A stretch of DNA of 59,067 nucleotides from VRUE01 sp036379955 (lineage in GTDB: Bacteria; Actinomycetota; Thermoleophilia; Solirubrobacterales; 70-9): the NCBI GenBank assembly GCA_036379955.1, contig DASVFR010000009.1:1-59067 (forward strand), written 5' to 3'. The position numbers and the translations under genes were made by a program. Within the stretch, counting starts at the first letter, position 1, and every line of letters begins with the position of its first letter. Positions 17,304-26,157 of this stretch are shown in pieces. The notes under the pieces were generated by a model. The model saw only the letters and a program-made list of their open reading frames with translations, was not told the DNA's origin and ran no database searches.

Positions 17304-18149
17304 ATGCGCTCACCACGCCTGCACAGACGTCTCACCCGGGCCCTCCTCTCAACGCTAGTGGCCCTTGCCGCGACGATTCCGGCCGCGGCGAGCGCCGACG
17401 TCTCCCCGCTGACAACGACGCTCGAGGGCGGCTTCGCCGACTTCTCGCAGACCAACGTCGAGACCGGCACGCTGAAGCTCTCCACCGATCGCGCCTACGA
17501 CGGCACGACTTCCGCCTTTGCCGCTTACGACGGCGGGGGCGAAAACGGCTATTCGCGCGGGATCTGGAACGTCAACTGGCAAGACGGCGAAGACGTCTGG
17601 TTCGGCGCCGCCTACTACCTGCCCCCCGGCTTCATCTCCAACATCCAGGGCCAGGTCGACCTCGTCCGCTGGGACAACTGGCTCTCGCATCCGAACGACA
17701 CCGACTGGGGCGGCGTCTCGATCTACGGCTCCGACCATCGCGCGCGCCTGTTGCGCTTCGGCGACGGCCGGGAGAACGACACCCTGGTCGGTCCCTTCGA
17801 CCTGCCCGAGGGCCGCTGGTTCACGCTCGAGGTCCACGAGCATCTCTCCGCCGGGGCCGGGGCGCTCAGCGAGCTCTACCTCGACGGCGACCTGGTCGGG
17901 CGCTCGAGCAAGCCGAACACCTACGGCCGCCCGATCCAGCGCATCCGCTACGGGATCGTCGCGATCGCCGAAGACGCCCAGCGCAAGCCGCTCGACCTCT
18001 GGTTCGACCAGGCGAACGCCGGCCCCGAACCGGCCGCGCCGCTGGACGTCGCCGCGCGGCCCGCGACCCCCGGCCGCTTCGCTCGCGGCGCAACGGTCTC
18101 AGCCGGCCAGAGCTCGGTCGCGGTCGGCGCCGCCCAGGCTGTCGGCTAG
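17304..18149 (+). CDS. Secreted lyase-like protein (paralogue of 16052 gene)
   Basis: A 281-residue exported protein, signal peptide through about PAAASAD. The single concanavalin-like domain repeats long stretches of the upstream neighbour nearly unchanged (WFGAAYYLPPGFISNIQGQ, DLVRWDNW, DTDWGGVSIYGSDHRARLL). It lacks the Pro-Thr linker and basic tail and ends in a short Ala-rich segment. Tandem arrangement and similarity point to gene duplication. ATG 17304 has GGTGGGTGAG just upstream; GTG 17295 is also possible. Substrate unknown. The gap 17156-17303 shows nothing but weak promoter-like sequence. Confidence 0.72.
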   Translation: MRSPRLHRRLTRALLSTLVALAATIPAAASADVSPLTTTLEGGFADFSQTNVETGTLKLSTDRAYDGTTSAFAAYDGGGENGYSRGIWNVNWQDGEDVWFGAAYYLPPGFISNIQGQVDLVRWDNWLSHPNDTDWGGVSIYGSDHRARLLRFGDGRENDTLVGPFDLPEGRWFTLEVHEHLSAGAGALSELYLDGDLVGRSSKPNTYGRPIQRIRYGIVAIAEDAQRKPLDLWFDQANAGPEPAAPLDVAARPATPGRFARGATVSAGQSSVAVGAAQAVG

Positions 18150-18168
18150 GGATCTGGCGCGCGATAGG

Positions 18169-18216
18169 ACGTGCCGTGAGTTAGCGGCCCCTATGGGTAC
18201 TTAACTCACGGCACGT
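18169..18216 (+). repeat. Long hairpin between secreted-protein genes
   Basis: Perfect 15-bp arms, ACGTGCCGTGAGTTA (18169-18183) and its complement (18202-18216), with an 18-nt loop. It sits 20 nt after the lyase-like gene and 38 nt before the Kelch gene. It is likely a terminator or a structured leader; no T-run is present. Confidence 0.6.
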
Positions 18217-18253
18217 GATGCGTCAGAGAATCGAACTAGCTTTGGAGGGACCG

Positions 18254-19609
18254 ATGAAGGCGCTCAAGGCATTCCGGCGAGGCTTCGTCGTCGTGGCTCT
18301 CGTAGCCGGAGCGGTCGCGGCTTCGCTCGCCTTCGGCGCCGAACCTGTCTGGAAGCCGCTGGCGCCGGCGCCACAGCCGCGCCAAGAGGTCACCTACGCG
18401 GCCCTCGACGGCCGCATCTACCTGGCCGCCGGCAACGCCCTCGAGCAGGATCGCTACGACCCGAGCGCCAACTCCTGGGCCAAAGCCGCGCCGCTGCCGT
18501 CGGGCTTCGCCGACCTCGACCACGTCGGCGCCGCTGCCGTCGACGGCAAGCTGATCTACGCGGGCGGGCTGGCCAAGTGGGAATACCCGTTCCCGGTCAG
18601 CGACGAGGTCGCGATCTACGACCCGGCCTCCGACTCCTTCGTGCCCGGGGCCGACATGCCCAGCCCACGCGCGGCCGGCGGCGTCGTCGCCTGGCACGGC
18701 AAGCTGATCTACGCCGGTGGGCTCGGCCCGGAAGGGTCGGTGGCGAGAGTGGACGCCTACGACCCGATGACCGCCGAATGGGCCCGCCTTGCCGACATGC
18801 CGCGCCCGCGCGATCACTTCCAGGCCGTGATCGCGGGGAACGAGCTCTACGCGATCGGCGGCCGGCGCACGTTCGAGAGCGGCGGCATCGAGATCGAAGA
18901 CCTCGCGCCCGTCGACGAGCTCGAGCTGCCCGCCGACGACGCCGACCTGGCGAGCGCTGCGTGGAAGCCGGCCGTCACCTCGATTCCCACGCCGCGCGGC
19001 GGCCTCGGCGTCGCTGCGGTGGGTGCCTGCATCTTCGCGATCGGCGGCGAGCGCACGATCGGCGGCTCAGGGGCGGTGACGGGCGTGACCGAGTCATATG
19101 ACACCGTCAGCGGCGCATGGCGAGAGCTGCCGCCGCTCGCGGTGCCACGCCACGGGATCCAGGCTGCGGTGGTCGGGCAGACGATCTACGTCGCCGGCGG
19201 TGGCACGAAATCCTTCGACTACGCGCCGACCGACGTCCAGGAAGCGCTCGACGTCAGCGCGACGGCGCCGTGCGTGGCGAGCGAGGGGGTGACGAGTCCC
19301 ACTACTACGGCGACAACCCGTCCGATCCGGATAACCCACCTAGCGGTCAGGCCGCGCAAGGTCCAGTTGCACGACGCCCGCCACCGGCCCAACAAGGCGA
19401 AGATCGTCGTCGTCCTCTCGCGAGCCGGGTGGATCTCCCTGCGGGGACCCGGCCGCCTGCACATCTCCCGGCGCCTACGGGCCGGGCGCAACGTCCTGCC
19501 GCTGCCCGTCCACCCGCACGGCCGTGCCCTACCTCCCGGCCGTCACCACCTGCGGGCGAAGTCGCGAACCGGAAATCGCAGATCGACCTGGTTCCGGGTC
19601 GTTCGTTGA
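18254..19609 (+). CDS. Secreted Kelch-repeat beta-propeller protein
   Basis: A 451-residue protein with a signal peptide (FVVVALVAGAVAASLAFGAE) and about five Kelch-type repeats from ~35 to 345. Each has the run of small residues followed by spaced aromatics (KLIYAGGL, VAIYDPASDSF, ELYAIGGR, SYDTVSGAWRELPPL, TIYVAGGG). The last ~90 residues are basic and separate, with an Ala/Thr linker. Kelch propellers bind proteins or sugars, and some bacterial ones act on sialic acid; none of these is established here. ATG 18254 has GGAGGGA 4 nt upstream. It lies in a + strand group of surface-protein genes. Confidence 0.78.
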   Translation: MKALKAFRRGFVVVALVAGAVAASLAFGAEPVWKPLAPAPQPRQEVTYAALDGRIYLAAGNALEQDRYDPSANSWAKAAPLPSGFADLDHVGAAAVDGKLIYAGGLAKWEYPFPVSDEVAIYDPASDSFVPGADMPSPRAAGGVVAWHGKLIYAGGLGPEGSVARVDAYDPMTAEWARLADMPRPRDHFQAVIAGNELYAIGGRRTFESGGIEIEDLAPVDELELPADDADLASAAWKPAVTSIPTPRGGLGVAAVGACIFAIGGERTIGGSGAVTGVTESYDTVSGAWRELPPLAVPRHGIQAAVVGQTIYVAGGGTKSFDYAPTDVQEALDVSATAPCVASEGVTSPTTTATTRPIRITHLAVRPRKVQLHDARHRPNKAKIVVVLSRAGWISLRGPGRLHISRRLRAGRNVLPLPVHPHGRALPPGRHHLRAKSRTGNRRSTWFRVVR

Positions 19610-19638
19610 GCGCCCGCGGGCGTCAATAGCCTTCGACC

Positions 19639-20619
19639 GTGCCCACCGAGCCGCGCCGCGAGTCCCTCACCACCTGGTACCTGCCCGACCGCGAGACGTG
19701 GGCCGCCCGCTGCGAGATGCTCGACCGCGACTCGATGTCGCGGCGGGCGCTCTTCACCCGGCTGGTCCGCGGGGCGGCGGGGCGGCGGGCGCTGATCCTC
19801 GACGGCTCGGTCGGCCCGTCGGACCTCTACGTCGACCTGCTCGCCGCGATCGCGATCCGTCGCCGGCCGGCGACGGCGCGGACTCCGATCGTGATCGGCG
19901 AGTGCCAGTGGAAGCTCGGCGGCGCGCGTCTCGACCGCCTGACCACGCGCCTCGGCCTGCGAGCGCTCGACGGCCCGCGGGTCGCCTACTGCGTGCTGAC
20001 CGAGTGGGAGCGCGAGCGCTTCGCCGCGACCTGGGGCGTCGACCCGGAGCGCGTCTTCGTCACGCCCTACTGCCACACGCTGAGCGACGCCGACCTGGCG
20101 GCGCCGACCTCGACCGATGGCCCGGTCTTCGCCGGCGGCAACTCGCTGCGCGACTACGGCCCGCTGGTCGCCGCGGCCGCCGAGGTCGACGCCCCGGTGA
20201 CGCTGGCGACCGAACTCCTCGACGGCCCGTTGCCCGCCAACGTCACCGCCGGCCCGGTCCCCTACGAGCGCTTCTTCGAGCTGCTGCGCAATGCCCGCGC
20301 CGTCGTCGTCCCCCTCGCCAGCCGCAAGGACCGCACCGCCGGCCAGCAGACCTACCTCAACGCAATGGCCCTCGGCAAGCCGACGATCGTCACCGACAGC
20401 CCCGGCGTGCGCGAGTACGTAGAGGACGGCCGCACCGGGCTAGTCGTCCCCCCCGACGACGCAAACGCCCTGCGGGACGCGCTGGACTGGGTACTCGACC
20501 CCGCCAACGCCGACGCGGTCGCACGGATGTCCGCCGCGGCCCGCGAAACCGCCCGCACGACCTTCTCTCCAGAGAGCTACGCGCAGTCGCTGCTCGCGGT
20601 CGCCGACGCGGTCGCCTGA
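19639..20619 (+). CDS. Glycosyltransferase, GT4-like
   Basis: A 326-residue GT-B-type protein lacking the canonical glycine-rich N-terminal loop but with a clear C-terminal half: NARAVVVPLASRKDRTAGQQ, TYLNAMALGKPTIVTDSPG, VEDGRTGLVVPPDDANALRD. The N-terminal part (LYVDLLAAIAIRRR, GECQWKLGG) is typical of atypical polysaccharide-locus transferases. GTG 19639 lies 6 nt after TAGCCT (19627-19632), so the mRNA may be leaderless. It probably contributes to the same glycan as the neighbouring genes. Confidence 0.75.
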   Translation: MPTEPRRESLTTWYLPDRETWAARCEMLDRDSMSRRALFTRLVRGAAGRRALILDGSVGPSDLYVDLLAAIAIRRRPATARTPIVIGECQWKLGGARLDRLTTRLGLRALDGPRVAYCVLTEWERERFAATWGVDPERVFVTPYCHTLSDADLAAPTSTDGPVFAGGNSLRDYGPLVAAAAEVDAPVTLATELLDGPLPANVTAGPVPYERFFELLRNARAVVVPLASRKDRTAGQQTYLNAMALGKPTIVTDSPGVREYVEDGRTGLVVPPDDANALRDALDWVLDPANADAVARMSAAARETARTTFSPESYAQSLLAVADAVA

Positions 20620-20648
20620 ACGCTGACAGAAATTATGTCCGGAAATGA

Positions 20649-20664
20649 CGTACACTTGTGTACG
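20649..20664 (+). promoter_or_regulatory. Operator-like palindrome at ATPase start
   Basis: CGTACAC, TT, GTGTACG: perfect 7-bp arms ending 1 nt before the GTG start at 20665. TACACT inside it (20651-20656) is a good -10 box. Core-promoter palindromes of this kind are common at autoregulated genes; no adjacent regulator gene is seen. Confidence 0.45.
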
Positions 20665-21765
20665 GTGAATCCGTTCAAATACCAGGGTCCAGTTGACCCC
20701 AGCCATCTGATCGACCGTCGCTCCGAGCTCGACGATCTGCAACTAGCCGCGGCCGACCGAATCGCCATTCGCCTCGCGGCACCCCGCCGCTTTGGCAAGA
20801 GCAGCCTGCTGGACGCCCACATCGTCGCGATGCGAGAGGCAGGCCATCGAGCGGTCCGCGTCGACTTCTCGAAGGTCGCGACGCTTGGCGACGTGGCGGC
20901 GCGCGTCGCGGGCGCCTTCAGCGACCTTCCCAACGATCCCGGACGCAGCGTTCGCCGCTGGGCGGCGCGTCTCGAGGTCGGCGCCTCGTTCGCCGGGGTC
21001 GGAGTCAGCGCATCTGCACGACCGTCGCGCCCAGCGGCCGACGAGGCACGTGCCGCGCTCCTCGAGCTGCTCGACGTGCCGCGCGCGCTGCATGAGAGAG
21101 ACGGGGAGTTCACGGTCGTCTGCTTCGACGAGTTCCAGGAGATCCTGGTCGCCGACGACGCGACCGACGGCTTGATGCGCTCCGTGATCCAGCATCATGG
21201 CGATGCCGCGTCCTATGTCTTCGCGGGAAGCCAGCCGTCGCTTATGCAGGCGCTCTTCTCCCAGCACGAGCGGCCCTTCTACGGCCAGGCTCGCCCGCTC
21301 GAGCTTCCCGCTCTTCCTGTTGCTGAGGCTGCCCATGACATCGAGGCCCTACTGATAGACGGAGGACTCGATCCCGCCGGCGCCGTCGACGAACTTCTCG
21401 CCTACACGGGGGGACATCCGCAGCGCACGATCCTGCTCGCCCATCACCTCTACAACCTGCTCGAGCAGGCGAACCATCAGGACCCGGCGCCGGCAGCGCT
21501 CGAGCTGGCACTCGCCGAAACCCGAGACGCACACCAGGCGCTGTGGGACAGCCTGGGCAGGAACGAGCGCCTGGTCCTGCTCGCGGTCGGCGATGGCCAA
21601 GCACCCACAGGCAGCGTTGTCGCAAGCGAGCACCGCGTTGCTCGCTCCACGCTGCAAGAGACGCTCAAACGACTGCTCGCCGACGAACGCCATCTCAAAC
21701 GCGATGCCGACGACAAGCCCTACCTGCTCGATCCCCTGTTCGCCGAGTGGCTCAGGCGTCGTTAG
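20665..21765 (+). CDS. AAA-type ATPase (archaeal-type ATPase/MNS-like)
   Basis: A 366-residue P-loop ATPase. Walker A is APRRFGKSS near residue 40, with the double Arg usual in this group. Walker B is VVCFDEFQEI near 151. A sensor-like FAGSQPSLM follows, and the C-terminus has a winged-helix module (LILLAVGDGQ-like region, HRVARSTLQETLKRLLADE). It is a stand-alone gene; such proteins are often mobile and of unknown role. GTG 20665 (MNPFKYQGPVDP) matches the usual family N-terminus better than ATG 20635. It has no link in sequence to polysaccharide synthesis and could be a defence or selfish gene. Confidence 0.75.
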   Translation: MNPFKYQGPVDPSHLIDRRSELDDLQLAAADRIAIRLAAPRRFGKSSLLDAHIVAMREAGHRAVRVDFSKVATLGDVAARVAGAFSDLPNDPGRSVRRWAARLEVGASFAGVGVSASARPSRPAADEARAALLELLDVPRALHERDGEFTVVCFDEFQEILVADDATDGLMRSVIQHHGDAASYVFAGSQPSLMQALFSQHERPFYGQARPLELPALPVAEAAHDIEALLIDGGLDPAGAVDELLAYTGGHPQRTILLAHHLYNLLEQANHQDPAPAALELALAETRDAHQALWDSLGRNERLVLLAVGDGQAPTGSVVASEHRVARSTLQETLKRLLADERHLKRDADDKPYLLDPLFAEWLRRR

Positions 21766-21770
21766 GCCAG

Positions 21771-23684
21771 CTACGCCAGCACCGGCAGCTCGTCTGGACT
21801 CTCGACAACCCGGTCGACGCAGGTGCGGAACCAGAGCTCGAGGTTGACCATCGCCCAGAGCTGGTCGGCGCGGTCGCGGCCTTCGCGGTGCTCGCCGATC
21901 AGGTCGCGGACGGCGTCGGGGCGGAAGATGCCGCGGGCGGTGGCGGCGGGGTCGAGCAGGACCTCCTCCGGCAGGGAGCGCATCTCCTCGCGCAGCCAGC
22001 CGTCCAGCGGCACAGCGAAGCCCTGCTTGGGGCGGTCGAGGATGCCGTCCGGCAGCCAATCGCGGACGGCTTCGCGCAGCAGGATCTTGCCCTCGGTGCC
22101 GCGCAGCTTGCGGCGCACCGGCATCGTCGCCGCCAGCTCCATCAGGCGGTGGTCGAGCAGGGGCGAGCGGACCTCCAGCGAGTTGGCCATGCTGGTCACG
22201 TCGACCTTGGCGAGCAGGTCGTCGGCAAGGTAGGTGTCGAGGTCGACTGCCATCAGGCGGTCGACGGCGGCGAGCCCGGCGCGCCCGTCCCAGGCCCGCC
22301 CGACGTGGGCCAGCGGGTCGGCCTCGCCGAGGCTGGCCCGGAACTCGGACGTGTAGAGGCGGTCGCGGTCGGCGTCGCGGAAGTAGCGGAAGAGGTCGGC
22401 GTAGCGGCGCGCCGGCGGCATCGCCAGCCGCGCGGCGAGGCGCGCCGCGCGCGGCAGCTGCGAGCGGCCTTCGGTGCCGCCGGCGACCTTGGCCGCGGCG
22501 CTCGCCAGGGCGCGCCGCAGCGCCGGCGGCAGCGCGTCGGCCGGCCGCGTGCGGGCGAGCTGCCAGTAACGCCTGTAGCCGGCGAAGGACTCGTCTCCCC
22601 CGTCGCCGTTGAGGGCGACGGTGACGTGGCGGCGGGTCAGCTCGGAGAGCTGGAAGGTCGGCAGCGCCGCCGGATCGGCGAAGGGCTCGCCGAAGTGCCA
22701 GGCGATGCGCGGCAGCAGCGCCGCGCTCGGCGGCCCGACCGCGAGCTCGGTGTGCTCGGTGCCGTAGCGCTCGGCGACGGCGCGAGCGTGCGGCGACTCG
22801 TCGACCTCGGTGCCGGGGAAGGCGACCGAGAACGTCCGCACCGGCTCGGTCGAGGTCATCGCCATCGCCGCGACGACGACGCTCGAGTCGACGCCGCCGG
22901 AGAGGAAGGCGCCCAGCGGCACGTCGCTCATCAGTCGCGCCCGGGTCGCGTCGAGAATCGCCTCGCGCAGGCGCTCTTCGGCCTCGGCGACCGGCATCCC
23001 GTCCTTGGGCTCGTACTCGAGCGACCAGTAGCGCTCCAGGCGCGGCTCCTCGCCGGGGCGCCAGAGCAGCCGCGTCGCCGGCGGCAGCTTGGCGAGGGCA
23101 CGGAAGGCGCAGAGGTCATGGGGCACGTACTGGTTGACGAGGAAGGCGTCGAGCGCGCGGTGGTCGAGGCCGCGCGGCACCGCGGGGTCGAGCAGGATCG
23201 AGCGCGGCTCGGAGGCGAAGAGCAGGGCGTCGCCGGCGCGGGCGTAGAAGAGCGGCTTCTTGCCGACCCGGTCGCGGGCCAGCAGCAGGCGCCGCTCGCG
23301 CTCGTCCCAGAGCGCGAAGGCGAACATGCCGGCGAGACGGGTGACGCACTCGGGGCCGTGCTCCTCGTAGAGGTGGACGATCGTCTCGCCGTCGCTGTGG
23401 CCGCGGAAGGAGTGGCCGCGCCGCTCCAGCTCGGCGCGCAGCTCGAGGTGGTTGTAGATCTCACCGTTGAAGACGGCGACCACCTGCCCGTCCTCGGAGT
23501 ACAGGGGCTGGTCCCCGGTCACTAGGTCGATGATCGCCAGGCGGCGCATGCCGAGCGCCACCGGCCCCTCGACGTGGATGCCCTCGCCGTCGGGTCCGCG
23601 GTGGCGGATCGCGTCGCACATCCGCCCGATCAGCTCGGGCGGCACCGACTCGCCGGCGGTGACCTTGCCCGCGATCCCGCACAT
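21771..23684 (-). CDS. asnB: Asparagine synthase-type amidotransferase
   Basis: A glutamine-hydrolysing amidotransferase of 637 residues, of the AsnB type often found in exopolysaccharide loci, where it may amidate a sugar acid or simply make asparagine. The N-terminal class II glutaminase has nucleophile Cys2 (MCGIAG), RHRGPDGEG, and FNGEIYNHLELR. The synthetase domain has the ATP PP-loop LSGGVDSSVVVAAM near 262-275, and NGDGGDESFAGYRRYW. Its ATG overlaps the GT2 stop by 1 nt (TGATG), so it is translationally coupled as the last gene of a five-gene minus-strand operon. Confidence 0.88.
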   Translation of the reverse strand: MCGIAGKVTAGESVPPELIGRMCDAIRHRGPDGEGIHVEGPVALGMRRLAIIDLVTGDQPLYSEDGQVVAVFNGEIYNHLELRAELERRGHSFRGHSDGETIVHLYEEHGPECVTRLAGMFAFALWDERERRLLLARDRVGKKPLFYARAGDALLFASEPRSILLDPAVPRGLDHRALDAFLVNQYVPHDLCAFRALAKLPPATRLLWRPGEEPRLERYWSLEYEPKDGMPVAEAEERLREAILDATRARLMSDVPLGAFLSGGVDSSVVVAAMAMTSTEPVRTFSVAFPGTEVDESPHARAVAERYGTEHTELAVGPPSAALLPRIAWHFGEPFADPAALPTFQLSELTRRHVTVALNGDGGDESFAGYRRYWQLARTRPADALPPALRRALASAAAKVAGGTEGRSQLPRAARLAARLAMPPARRYADLFRYFRDADRDRLYTSEFRASLGEADPLAHVGRAWDGRAGLAAVDRLMAVDLDTYLADDLLAKVDVTSMANSLEVRSPLLDHRLMELAATMPVRRKLRGTEGKILLREAVRDWLPDGILDRPKQGFAVPLDGWLREEMRSLPEEVLLDPAATARGIFRPDAVRDLIGEHREGRDRADQLWAMVNLELWFRTCVDRVVESPDELPVLA

Positions 23685-24772
23685 CAGTCGACCTGGTCCC
23701 AGACCACCGACTGGCGCCGGCGCAGGCCGCGGACGACGCCGACGGCAACCGCCGCGTTGCCGAGCGTGAACTGGCCGAGGCTGCGACAGAGCTTGCCGAG
23801 GCGGCCGGGCGGCGCGACGCCGGCCGCCGCCAGGGCGCCGGCGCCGTAGGCGCCGAGCTGAGCGACCGCCGCCGCCCGGTAGAAGGGCCGGCCGGCGAGG
23901 CCGAGCGAGGCGAGCAGGCTGAGGAGCAACAGGAAGGGAAGGGCCAGCCGCCCCAGCTTGTGGGAGACGATCCGCATCGCGAAGCCGACGGGCAGCCCGC
24001 GCAGCTCGCCGGCGGCCATCACGCGCCCGGCCCCCATCCGCGAGCGGCGCGCGACCTCGCCCCGCGCCGAGGGCGGCGGCTCCTCGGAGGCGGCGAGCGG
24101 CTCGTAGACGACGCGGCCGCCGGCCCGCACAAGCGTGCAGAGCAGCCAGAAGTCGTCGTTGACGATCCCGTCGGGAAAGCGCGGCAGGCGCTCGCGGCGC
24201 ACGGCCATGAACTCGCCCGACATCGCGGCGACGCTGCCGCTGCGGCTCTCGGCGACGCGGATCATGTCCTCGTAACGGTCGTAAGCGCTTCCAGTCTCCC
24301 CGCGGCGCCCTCCCACCCCCCAAATCGATGGGTCGGCAAAGTGGCGCGTGGCGGCGCGCAGCGAGCCAGGCGCGAGCAGGTTGTTGGCGTCGGTCATCAC
24401 CACGACCTCGCCCGTCGCCCGCTCGAACGCCCGGTTGAGGCCCGCCGCCTTGCCGCCGCGCTCGCCGGAAAAGAGAACCGTCGCAGCCGGCCAGGCCTCT
24501 TGGGCGAGGCGGGCCAGCTCACGATCGCCGTCGATCGGAACGAGCACCTCGATCGACTCCGGCGGGTAGTCGAGCTCCGCCAGCGCCCGCAGCTTGGCCG
24601 GCAGCGTCTCGCGCTCGCGGTACCCCGGCACGACGATCGAGACGGTCGGCGGCTCGTCCTCGGCGCTGCGCCAGGGTCGCGGCGGCAGCGCCCGCAGGGC
24701 AAGCGGGTAGCCGACGAGGACCCAGCCCGCGCCCGCCGTCGAGGCCCAGAAGAGCCAGGCGAGCGCGCTCAC
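23684..24772 (-). CDS. Glycosyltransferase family 2, membrane-bound
   Basis: A 362-residue GT-A enzyme. One N-terminal hydrophobic segment is followed by the catalytic domain (TVSIVVPGYRERETLPAKL, FSGERGGKAAGLNRAFE, VVMTDANN as the DxD-like metal site, GEFMAVRRE, NDDFWLL) and three C-terminal hydrophobic segments. This plan resembles processive or lipid-carrier-linked transferases. It overlaps the upstream polymerase gene (ATGA-type overlap at 24769-24772) and asnB downstream. It likely adds a sugar of the repeat unit. Confidence 0.85.
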   Translation of the reverse strand: MSALAWLFWASTAGAGWVLVGYPLALRALPPRPWRSAEDEPPTVSIVVPGYRERETLPAKLRALAELDYPPESIEVLVPIDGDRELARLAQEAWPAATVLFSGERGGKAAGLNRAFERATGEVVVMTDANNLLAPGSLRAATRHFADPSIWGVGGRRGETGSAYDRYEDMIRVAESRSGSVAAMSGEFMAVRRERLPRFPDGIVNDDFWLLCTLVRAGGRVVYEPLAASEEPPPSARGEVARRSRMGAGRVMAAGELRGLPVGFAMRIVSHKLGRLALPFLLLLSLLASLGLAGRPFYRAAAVAQLGAYGAGALAAAGVAPPGRLGKLCRSLGQFTLGNAAVAVGVVRGLRRRQSVVWDQVD

Positions 24773-26157
24773 GCGGTCTCCGCCGGCCGCTCCTCGGCCG
24801 TGCCGGCGGCAAGGTCGGTGGCGTAGGCCATGGCGAGGCCGGCGAGCATGAAGAGCAGGCGCAACTGGCTGCCGTGCAGGAAGAGGCTGCCGACCATGTA
24901 GGTGGCGATCGAAAGCATCATGGCGCGCCCCAGCATCGTGCGCCAGATCCCGCGCGAGAGCACGTAGGAGAGGACGAGGAGGGCGGCCAGCGCCCAGGCG
25001 ATCAGGCCGACGATCCCCTGCTCGGCGACGATTTCGAGGTAGAGGCTGTGCGGCTCGCGCGTCGAGCGGGGGTCCTCGCCGATGTTGCGGCTGTAGTCGC
25101 GGTAGAGGGTCGTGTACTGATGGGGACCGACCCCGACGATCGGGTAGTCGCCGAACATCGCCAGCGCGATCAGGTTCTCGGTCTCGCGGCCGCTCACCGT
25201 GCGGCTGGACGAGCTTTCGGCCTGGCTGGCGAAGAAGGGGACGATGATCAGGGCGACGACGACGGTCGCCACCGCAGCGAGTCGCAGCTGGCGGCTCTTG
25301 GTCGTCGCGCCGAAGGCGACCAGGGCGAAGAGCATCGCGATCGCCCCCCCGCGCGAGCCGGCGGCGAAGATCGCGCCGGCGATCGCGATCAGGGTGGCGA
25401 AGCCGAGCCAGCGCTTCCAGCCACCGCGCGAAGCGACGAAGAGCGCCAGCGGCGCGAGCGCGGCCATCGAGAGGGCGAAGAAGTTGGGCTCGCCAAACGG
25501 GCCGCCGGCGCGCGGCGCTTCCGGTTCGATCGCGGTGACGACGTCGGTGACGACCGGGAAGAGGCCGCTGGGCCCGATCAGGATCGAGCTGATGCCGCCG
25601 ATGCCGAGGATCAGGCCGGCGACGACGAGTGCCGTGACCACCCGCTCGGCGTTGCCCTGGCCGTAGACGCAGAGGCCGACGATGAAGAGGAAGAGCAGCT
25701 CGCGCAGGTCGGAGACCGGCAGGCTGGACCCCTCCGGGCTGAGCGCCGCCGAGACGACGAGCGGGACGGCGAGCAGCCCCATGATCAGGAGGATGTTCCC
25801 CGCCAGCCGCGGCCGCTGCAGCGCGCGCCAGGCGGCGAAGGCGAGCAGCAGCAGGCCCCCGACTTCCACCGGCGAGGGCAGGCCGCCGAAGATATGGCCC
25901 GGAAGCGCTGCCCAGGTGAGCCCGACGAAGGCCGGCACGATCCAGCGCGGCTGCCAGAGCAGGAAGGCCGCGAACGCCGCGGCGCCGAGCAAGAGGGGCA
26001 GCAGGGCCGGTTCGCGGAAGACGAGCCCGAGCGCGATCAGCGCGCCGAGGGTCCCGACCAGGATCGCACCGAGGGCGACCAGCGCGTCTGAGGCGGCGCT
26101 GAGAGCGGGGTCGCGATCGGCCCCCAGCGCTCCGGGCGAGCGGCCCGAGGCGCTCAC
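24769..26157 (-). CDS. O-antigen polymerase/ligase-like membrane protein
   Basis: A 462-residue polytopic protein with about ten to twelve hydrophobic segments. The Wzy_C-type region GVGPHQYTTLYRDYSRN ... REPHSLYLEIVAEQGIVGL contains the conserved His in an extracytoplasmic loop. It is predicted to polymerise flipped repeat units. Unlike the protein at 12820 it has no soluble tail. GTG 26157 overlaps the Wzz-like gene by 4 nt (GTGA). Its position beside Wzz-like, phosphoglycosyl transferase and Wzx-like genes supports a Wzx/Wzy-dependent system. Confidence 0.83.
   Translation of the reverse strand: MSASGRSPGALGADRDPALSAASDALVALGAILVGTLGALIALGLVFREPALLPLLLGAAAFAAFLLWQPRWIVPAFVGLTWAALPGHIFGGLPSPVEVGGLLLLAFAAWRALQRPRLAGNILLIMGLLAVPLVVSAALSPEGSSLPVSDLRELLFLFIVGLCVYGQGNAERVVTALVVAGLILGIGGISSILIGPSGLFPVVTDVVTAIEPEAPRAGGPFGEPNFFALSMAALAPLALFVASRGGWKRWLGFATLIAIAGAIFAAGSRGGAIAMLFALVAFGATTKSRQLRLAAVATVVVALIIVPFFASQAESSSSRTVSGRETENLIALAMFGDYPIVGVGPHQYTTLYRDYSRNIGEDPRSTREPHSLYLEIVAEQGIVGLIAWALAALLVLSYVLSRGIWRTMLGRAMMLSIATYMVGSLFLHGSQLRLLFMLAGLAMAYATDLAAGTAEERPAETA

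Noticed and set aside
21543..23525. Long + strand open frame opposite asnB
   Set aside because: It is antisense to a clear AsnB, has low-complexity Arg/Ala/Gly/Glu composition and no domain; a by-product of high G+C.
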